Shown here piece after piece: positions 57,739 through 64,000 of a stretch of 64,000 nt of DNA. The stretch is from Phytopythium helicoides (lineage: Eukaryota > Oomycota > Peronosporomycetes > Pythiales > Pythiaceae). The position numbers and the translations under genes were made by a program. Position 1 is the first letter of the stretch; the number at the start of each line of letters is the position of its first letter. The stretch lies in assembly GCA_024867545.1 (NCBI GenBank), contig JANFNE010000021.1:248001-312000 (forward strand). Reading direction: 5' to 3'. The notes below the pieces were generated by a model, which did no database searches, had not been told where the DNA came from, and saw only the letters and a program-made list of their open reading frames with translations.

Positions 57739-60169
57739 CTAAGAGCCTATGACGAAGTCTTCTTTAGTCCGCGAATTACGCTGGTAAGTGCCAACGCCTA
57801 CTACAAGAGCGACCGCAACTAGCCCTGGCGCTCCGGCTTTGCTCATATGCGGGATTGACGCTGACTCGTTTTCTCGTGAAATACCAGCAGGAGTGCTCGA
57901 CTTGAGAGGCGAGAGCTCTCTAGGGAGAGCTACCTTCTGACGGTAATGACCCCCACGTCGAATGCGCGCCTTCATTGTGTCCAACTCACGATCGATAACT
58001 CGGTACAGAATATCGGCCACCATCTTGCCTCTGTGCTTGATCATGTGTGTTTTGTTCCATTCGCGTTTACCCTCAGTGGGAGGCACGTCTTGAAACGTTT
58101 TGCCTTGCAGCAACACGGGATGGGTTGATTCCGTCAGCTCTTCGTCAGGTAGCAGTAGTTGCTCACCACGCGCGAAGAATTGTTCTACCACATGCGCAGG
58201 AGGGCTCACATTATTAGCGATCACGTAGTCGATCGCGTGTGCGCCGAGGTATGTGTACAGCTGCTCGAGCGTCTTCCCCAGTGTGTATCCATCTGTCTGA
58301 CCGCACTGAGTAGCAACGTTACTGATGTAGACGGTTGCACCAGCGCTACGCTTGATCGCATCACGGATCCCGGGAACAAGCAGTGTTGCGATGATAGACG
58401 TGTAGAATCCACCGGGACTGAGGACGATGATGTCAGCATCCTCGATAGCTCTCACCGCTGGAAGGAACGCTTCAACGTCGGGCTTCTCGAGAAAAACACG
58501 CTTGATGGCTGCTTTTTTGCGCTCCGAGCCGTCTTCCGGGTTGACTGTCGTCGGGCTGCGGACATTCACCTCTGAGACAACGACAGATCCATCTTCGAGC
58601 TCCGCACACAACTCTGTGTTCTCCAGTGTAACTGGGAACACATCGCCATGAATGTTGAGGATATCCGAAAGCGATGTGACAGCGTTGTCAAATCCTCCGG
58701 TGATGTCTGTCAGAGCCGCAAGCAACAAGTTACCGAGACTTGTTCCTTCCATGAAATTCTCGCGGAAGCGGTAGTTCATCAGCTTGTTCATGAGCTCGTC
58801 TGTGAATGCATTTCTATTGTGAGCTACAGCAAGCATCTGCAGTGAGTGAGCAACATCACGAGCATACGTACCAGAGTCGGACAACGCAACAAGACAATTG
58901 CGAATATCTCCTGGGGGCAAAATTCCCAAATACTTGCGCAGCTCTCCGGAGTGGCGACCCGAGTCGAAGACTGAAGCACAACACAGTGTGGGATTTAGGA
59001 GGTGGAATGTGGGACGAAAAGAGGCATCAAGTACAACTTACCGGTGACAACAGCCGTAAGATCTGCGGGGTAATGACGCAGCTCTTTGAGAAGTACTGCA
59101 AGGCCTGTTCCGCCACCGATAGCAACAATCTTTGGTTTGATCATTTGTTGATCGGCGAGCTTGACGATTGACACGAGCTGTTCAATGGACTCAATCTGCA
59201 AATGTTGATAATGTCAAGTATGTGAGCGCCACCATGAAGATGAGGTTTGAGCAGTTCATGCTTACGTGGTAGTCGGGTTTCTCCATCTCATCCGTTGGCA
59301 TGACATTTCCATACTTGCCAAATAGCTGCAGATGCCACGACACGACGTCATTTGTTAGTACAACATTATACGGATAAGGAATTGCAGGAGTCAACTGGCC
59401 TTACCGTTCGGACGGTGACCAGACCTGCGCGATTGGCGGCCTTGATTTCATAGAATGCTTTTCGCCCGACGAACAGAATCGACGATGGCTGCAGCATGAG
59501 ACGGCGTCCAAGTTTCTTCATTGCGCGCGTCAGCACGTCGACCGACGGGTTGGCATCAACAAATACAATCTCTGAAAAGAGTTCTTGAACATTCAGGGCA
59601 CGCAGCCGCTCCAGCTGGACGTCGCGCTTGCCAACAAGCACAAGTCCTAGCCTGTAGCCGCTCTCCTTCAAGGCGAGCAACGTCTGCCTGGCCTTGCCAA
59701 ACGGCTTGATCGTGCGCGCCTCTGGATTTTGCTAGCATAATAGGCTGCAATCACGCGCGCTGCCTGGCCGTGCGTCAATCGGTGCTGCGCCACGAGATGG
59801 TCGACGAACCGCGGGAAGCGCTTACGGTATCCGTAGGCATCGCGGAAAGGTCTGCAGCGCCTCGAAGGCCGCTGCATTGGTGGGGAACGCGCGCTCCTCC
59901 AGCAGCTGCGCGATGCCGCGGTCGATGGCAAAGTGTGCGAGCTGCCCCGTGTGATCGTACAGCACGTCGTCCAGGATCATGGCGACGGCGTCGATGCGCC
60001 GCGGGTCCTTCTCCTCAGCGCGCTCCAGCAGGAACCGCTCGCCGCTCGGAAGCCGCCGGCGCAGCGGCGCGCGCACCTTCTCTGGCGTGAGCTCCTCCTC
60101 TTCCTGCGGCGAGTCCTCCGCGTCCGTCGGCGCTGGAGCAGCGGAGGTGGCAGCAGCGCTCGCGTCCAT
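57739..60169 (-). CDS. HAD-like domain fused to YvcK/CofD-like protein
   Basis: YvcK/CofD-like (UPF0052) proteins bind nucleotide sugars or take part in cofactor or wall metabolism in bacteria. Start [12 protein letters not shown] at 60169. N-terminal HAD-type part: [16 protein letters not shown] (Asp nucleophile region), [36 protein letters not shown]. After introns ([37 protein letters not shown]) comes the YvcK part: [80 protein letters not shown]-terminus has a hydrophobic stretch ([15 protein letters not shown]). Near 59846-59848 the frame needs one base fewer (AAA on plus); near 59731 it needs one more, or an intron. Domain order is visible despite this. Confidence 0.75.
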
Positions 60170-60354
60170 TCTCGCCTGGGTTGCACCGGCGCTGGTTGCC
60201 CTTCAGGAATGCCACTCCGTGAGAACGTGCGGGGCACTCTTCCGGGGGAGTTGACATTCTTTCCGTGGTAAATCACAACAAGAGAAAGGAGAAAGGCGGC
60301 GAGAAGCTGCCGCTGGGCTGGTGATCTGCTGCCGCCGCGAGAGCTACGAGGGCC
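60170..60354. promoter_or_regulatory. Bidirectional promoter, 185 bp
   Basis: Separates the ATGs of the HAD-YvcK-like gene (minus) and Rab gene (plus). Both promoters must fit here. A TTGACATTCTTTCC stretch at 60251-60264 vaguely resembles the Inr+FPR type. Function inferred from position. Confidence 0.55.
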
Positions 60355-61301
60355 ATGGCCGAGCAGCCGCGACGCGTGAACGCCGCGCAGGACGCGGTCA
60401 TCAAGGTGCTGGTGCTGGGCGACGCGGCGACCGGCAAGACGAGCATCATCAAGCGGTGCGTGCGAGGGGGAGGCTCGCTGGATACGGGTCGGCGGGGCGC
60501 TGACATGCACGCGTGGGCGCTGCTAGATATGTCCACGACGCGTTCTCGGAGCACCACCGCACGACCATTGGCGTAGACTTCGCACTCAAGGCGGTGACGG
60601 TAAACGGCACGACTGTGCGCCTCCAGCTGTGGGACATTGCCGGCCAGGAGCACTTCCGCGCGCTCAACCGGGTGGGGATCGGTGCGGAGAGGTGAAGCTG
60701 GCTGCAGGCTTGCTAATGGGGATTGGGCTGCTAGGTGTACTACAAGGACGCGCTCGGCGCGCTCTTGGTCTACGACGTGTCTCGCCCGGAAACGTTCGAG
60801 AGCGTGATCAAGGTGCGTTCTTTCTTCCGTCTATGGAACGATACATCATTTGTTTTTTACAATGTGCTCTCGCTGATGATGGATCAACAGTGGAAGCGCG
60901 AGATCGACTCTAAGGTGGAGCTGCCGAACGGCAAGTCCCTCCCCGTTATCCTCTGCGGCAACAAGGTAAGTTGTGGTCTGGGTTGACCAGGTGAGGGATC
61001 GGACTTGCCTACTAATCAAACGTAATCGGTGTACTAGTGTGACTTGAAAGAAGATGTTGACCGTGAGTTCCTGGATGCGTTCTGCTCATCGAACGGGTTT
61101 ACTGGCTGGTACGACACGTCGGCGAAAGAGAACAAGAATATCGACGAGGCTGCCAAGGCGCTCGTGACGGGTATTCTGGAGCACCAAGATATCTTTGAGC
61201 GGCGCTCGGACGCCAAGAAGCGCACGGACACGTTCCGCCCGTCGCACTCGGACGCGAACGCCGCGCGAAACCAATCGAGCTGGTGCTGCAACAGCTTTTG
61301 A
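60355..61301 (+). CDS. Rab32-like small GTPase
   Basis: Five exons: 60355-60455, 60527-60671, 60735-60812, 60891-60965, 61038-61301 (introns 71, 63, 78, 72 nt), all GT-AG and in frame. G motifs: P-loop [14 protein letters not shown], switch [26 protein letters not shown] (typical of the Rab32/38 group rather than WDTAGQE), CGNK|CDL and [11 protein letters not shown]. The stretch [17 protein letters not shown] supports Rab32/38. C-terminal CC near the end (SSWCCNSF) fits prenylation. Rab32/38 act in lysosome-related and mitochondrial traffic in other eukaryotes. Confidence 0.93.
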
Positions 61302-61423
61302 GCGGTACCCGCTCTGCCTCGCACCCACGCATCTCCCCCTACCAAGATCGTCCGCCGAAACGTGTATCCTTCGCGCGCAAGAACGTAGTTGAATGAATGA
61401 ACGGTCAATTATCATCAAGCAGA

Positions 61424-61596
61424 TTGCTAGCACTCGCCTTCGGCTTGCGGGTATGGCCGTGGTAAACCCGGCATCCTACGATAAAAGACGATGACTGGGA
61501 ATGGAACCCAGTGAAAATGCAACAATGCCTGAGTATACAGTGCTATCTGCGGGCAACGCTGAGCGCACCTGCAGACACTTTGTGGCCCCTGATGTG
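61424..61596 (-). ncRNA. Candidate omega RNA region, element 2
   Basis: Counterpart of 3086-3258. The hairpin at 61494-61512 keeps the ACTGGG/CCCAGT stem with one loop change (AATGGAA for AATGGGA). RNA status is inference. Confidence 0.3.
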
Positions 61597-63440
61597 TTAA
61601 GTTGGCGCTCGGCAAAAAACGTAAGGTCTTGGCTGACCACGGAGCATGTTGAGGAGAAGCATGAGCATGTTCTTCGAGGCGTTGACGTCGCGGTTCACAG
61701 TAGTACCAAAACAGCCATTGGATCAACAATGGAGCACACTATAAACCTTGCACGTCCGCCATTCCTTGTCCGTGCTGTTCTTGACCTTGCAGAGGCGGAG
61801 ACTGTACTGGTATTCTAGCCGCCGGTGGCAACGTGAGTGAGGCTTGCTGGTGCGAAACTCATCAATCGATTGCACACGACAGTAGTTTCTCAATGTGTGC
61901 TCGAGTCTCTTGACCGGCCCCGCGGGGCACTTCTTGATGAGTCCAGAGTAATCGGTATTGCTCCAATCTCCAAATCCAACCACTGTTCGCCTGCCTGCTT
62001 GCTGGGTCAGTCTCCGACATAGTTCATGTAGCTTCTTCTGCGCAAAAACCTACCGTCCAAAACGCAGGTTGCGGAATCCCTTCGCCCGTGAAAATCCTAG
62101 CAGGTTTTCCATATGTGGAATAACGTATCGTGTGTACGTTTCCAGCAACTCGAGCAACGCGGTCTTCTTCGATGGCATCTGACGCTCGGCCGCCAAAATG
62201 TCGGGACGCCGCTCCTTCCAGCAAGCTATCTTCTGGTTGCTCTTGTGGTAGCGAGCATCCTCGTAGAACTCACGAGAAGAGCAGTGGATAGTCTCGCCGT
62301 CCTGGTTGGTTGCTACAAACAGATCTCGTCTACCAGGATCTAGGCCCCACATGACATCGTAGTCTTCTTCCCGAAGTGGGCGGTCTGTCGCCGGATGGGT
62401 TTTCCGCATGACGATGCTGACAGCCTTTCCGTCCGTCACGATCTCTCCTGCGAACTTCTTGTTGGCTGTTTCAAACTTCTCGATATTGAAGAGACTGTGC
62501 CACCATTCGTCTGCGACAGCATTCCAATCGTCGCCTTGAGGAGGCACGCGAACACCAGCATGTAGAAGTAGGCTGCGGAGCGCCGTCTTGCACATCTTGA
62601 AGTGCGAGCACTTGAACCCATTCTTTGTCGGCAGGAGACTGAACGTGCGGACCTATGGGATGTCCTGTCGATGCTGAAACCGGCGATTCCTCTCTTCAAT
62701 GTCGGTCAGAATCATGTAGGTGAGAGAAAGCAATCTGTTAGCCTCGTCGGACAAGTAGCCGCTCTCGTTGCGCGGGATCTGCTCTCGCCAAGCCTGCACC
62801 TCGGTATCGTTGCCGTTGTAGACAGGGTCCAGGATGCTCTTGATCATGACGTAGGCCTCAGCACCATTCATGTCATAGACCCGCTTGATGTGACGGTGAA
62901 AGCGACGGTAGAAGTTGCGTACGATCGCGTTCTTGGTGTTAGTGGCCATCATTTGGGCTGCGTTCTGCTGCCACCCAGCGGTAATCTGCCGGTTGCTTGC
63001 ACGTCGAGCGTCCTCACCTCGCCAAGTGTTGTACAGCGTGACTGATTGCTGGAATGCAGGAGACGTCGCTCAAGGCGTTTTGCAAGAGCGATGAGGCCAT
63101 GACTTTGCCGTGGGAGTCCGTGCTGGAGGCTTACGTCCTCGCCAACACCCACGCCGTGCGGATGTGTCAGCTGGGCGATGCAGTGGAGCCACTCAACCAG
63201 GTCTTCTTCTACAGATGCCTATCGTGTGTTTGCAACGCCAACTCCACACTTGGGTCTTGACGCACACAAGCGAGGATTTGGCGTTAGCTGCGTCACGAGC
63301 TTCGACTTCGGCTTGCCGCCTCTTTGACTGACTCTTGCGTGGTTCTGCACTGCGCTCCTTTCTTTTAGATTTAGCATCGCCTGACGTCGGACCAGCTGCA
63401 CGTGTTGTCTTGGACCGAACTCGTCGACTTGTGGAAGCAG
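61597..63440 (-). pseudogene. Fanzor pseudogene
   Basis: Homologous to the gene at 3259-5230. It retains the 8 bp missing in copy 1, so the region LLGFSRAKGFRNLRFGR is in frame, but has TAG at 62653-62655 (from a GAG codon), TAG at 62050-62052 (from TAC) and TGA at 61723-61725 (from CGA, inside the zinc ribbon). The N-terminal block is inverted and the ATG with about 35 codons is gone. Cannot make a protein. RuvC-I (MWGLDPGRRDLFVAT) and RuvC-II (VVGFGDWSNTDYSG) are still readable; RuvC-III (TTVNRDV) follows the last stop. Confidence 0.8.
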
Positions 63441-63729
63441 TTCATGCCCGTTTACGTGTATGCAGGCAGAGCTGCAAAGGCCGCTTTACTAGCTTGCCGT
63501 GGCTCGTGATGGAGCTCTGGAGATGCTTCCTATGGCATCTCCAACAAGCAATACGAAGTGTCAATGCAGTGCTGTTGTCATCGCTGGGGGAGGGCATCGC
63601 GCAACCTGATGAACTGCGCTGCCAGCTTGTCAATTGGGCAGTAGCGTAACGACAGGTTTATTTAGTTTCACGTCTCCTTTGCCACGTTTTCCGGTTGAGT
63701 GAGATTTTATGCGATCGTTGTGCTGAGAA

Positions 63730-64000
63730 GGTCGGTCAATGATGTTCCACTTCAACTTGTATTCGTTTTAGTGACCAGCTACTAAAAGTCTTCTATTGAG
63801 AGTCATCCCGTTCTCGAACGTGTTTGCTTGACTGGTGTACGCCAAGCGCAGGGCCATTGCATCTCTTCGCTGCGCTCGGCCGCTCCACGCGCATTCCCGC
63901 CGCCTCTAGCGCGTTTCGTGCGCTTCCAGCCACAGCCAAGCCACTCACACAGCGCTCTGGCAGTACATCGCAGCTTCTCCGGGCTCTGGAGCTGCTCTAG
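63730..64000. other. Right end, no gene identified
   Basis: After the Fanzor element ends, 270 bp of unique DNA turning GC-rich at 63850; could be the upstream or first exon region of the next gene. Nothing supported. Confidence 0.4.

Larger units (their letters stand above)
61424..63729 (-). mobile_element. Fanzor-encoding element, copy 2 (decayed)
   Basis: Shares both ends with element 1 but is 2306 bp. Differences from copy 1: three stop codons, an inverted 191-bp block (63064-63254), a deletion of about 220 bp removing the gene start near 63440, a missing 10 bp near 63608, and no palindrome. Sits 122 bp downstream of the Rab stop, on the opposite strand. Confidence 0.75.

Overview
The window looks like nuclear DNA of an oomycete (Phytophthora/Pythium type stramenopile). 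The evidence is GC-rich and gene-dense sequence, short introns (about 55 to 100 nt, GT(A/G)(A/C)G donors), a near-perfect match to the oomycete Inr+FPR core promoter before one gene (13655-13671), a secreted GH5_7 mannanase with a Ser/Thr-rich tail, SHAQKYF-type MYB factors, and genes of a flagellated cell (delta-tubulin, Sfi1-like). Species and taxon are inference.

Left part (1-13.7 kb) is a young, rearranged accessory region. It holds two copies of a unit made of a DENN-domain gene and a mannanase gene, both on the minus strand. Each copy has lost different parts: copy 1 keeps the 5' half of the DENN gene (running off the left edge) next to a 3' scrap of a mannanase gene, and copy 2 keeps the middle of the DENN gene and a full mannanase (9597-11238). 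A further mannanase copy (5891-7094) is cut short by a stop codon. Inserted here is a 2.6-kb mobile element (3086-5710) encoding a Fanzor protein, the eukaryotic homologue of TnpB RNA-guided nucleases. A second, more decayed copy lies at 61424-63729. The two Fanzor genes carry different disabling changes.

Middle part (13.7-36 kb): serine carboxypeptidase, an unrecognised multi-exon protein, a UPF0592/DUF1765 protein, a small thioredoxin-like protein (WCPPC), an unrecognised 502-residue ORF, a possible TPX2-like protein, an ankyrin/coiled-coil/armadillo protein, and two SHAQKYF MYB paralogues about 3 kb apart. These are separated by gene-poor stretches in which I see no convincing genes.

Right part (36-61.3 kb) is compact housekeeping sequence: a domesticated MULE-type transposase with a SWIM finger and long histidine-rich stretches; a basal-body group (Sfi1-like repeat protein, small coiled-coil protein, delta-tubulin); a 1202-residue protein with repeated Tudor-like modules; a Qa-SNARE; a UBE2D-type ubiquitin-conjugating enzyme; a zinc-finger (TAZ-like) protein; an RGS-RGS-DENN protein; a HAD-YvcK/CofD-like protein; and a Rab32-like GTPase sharing a 185-bp divergent promoter with it. 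The last contain trafficking and G-protein signalling functions (DENN, SNARE, Rab, RGS).

Six genes are interrupted by single-base frame breaks, nearly all equivalent to one extra base. Whether these are assembly errors, decay or translational frameshifting cannot be decided from this sequence alone.
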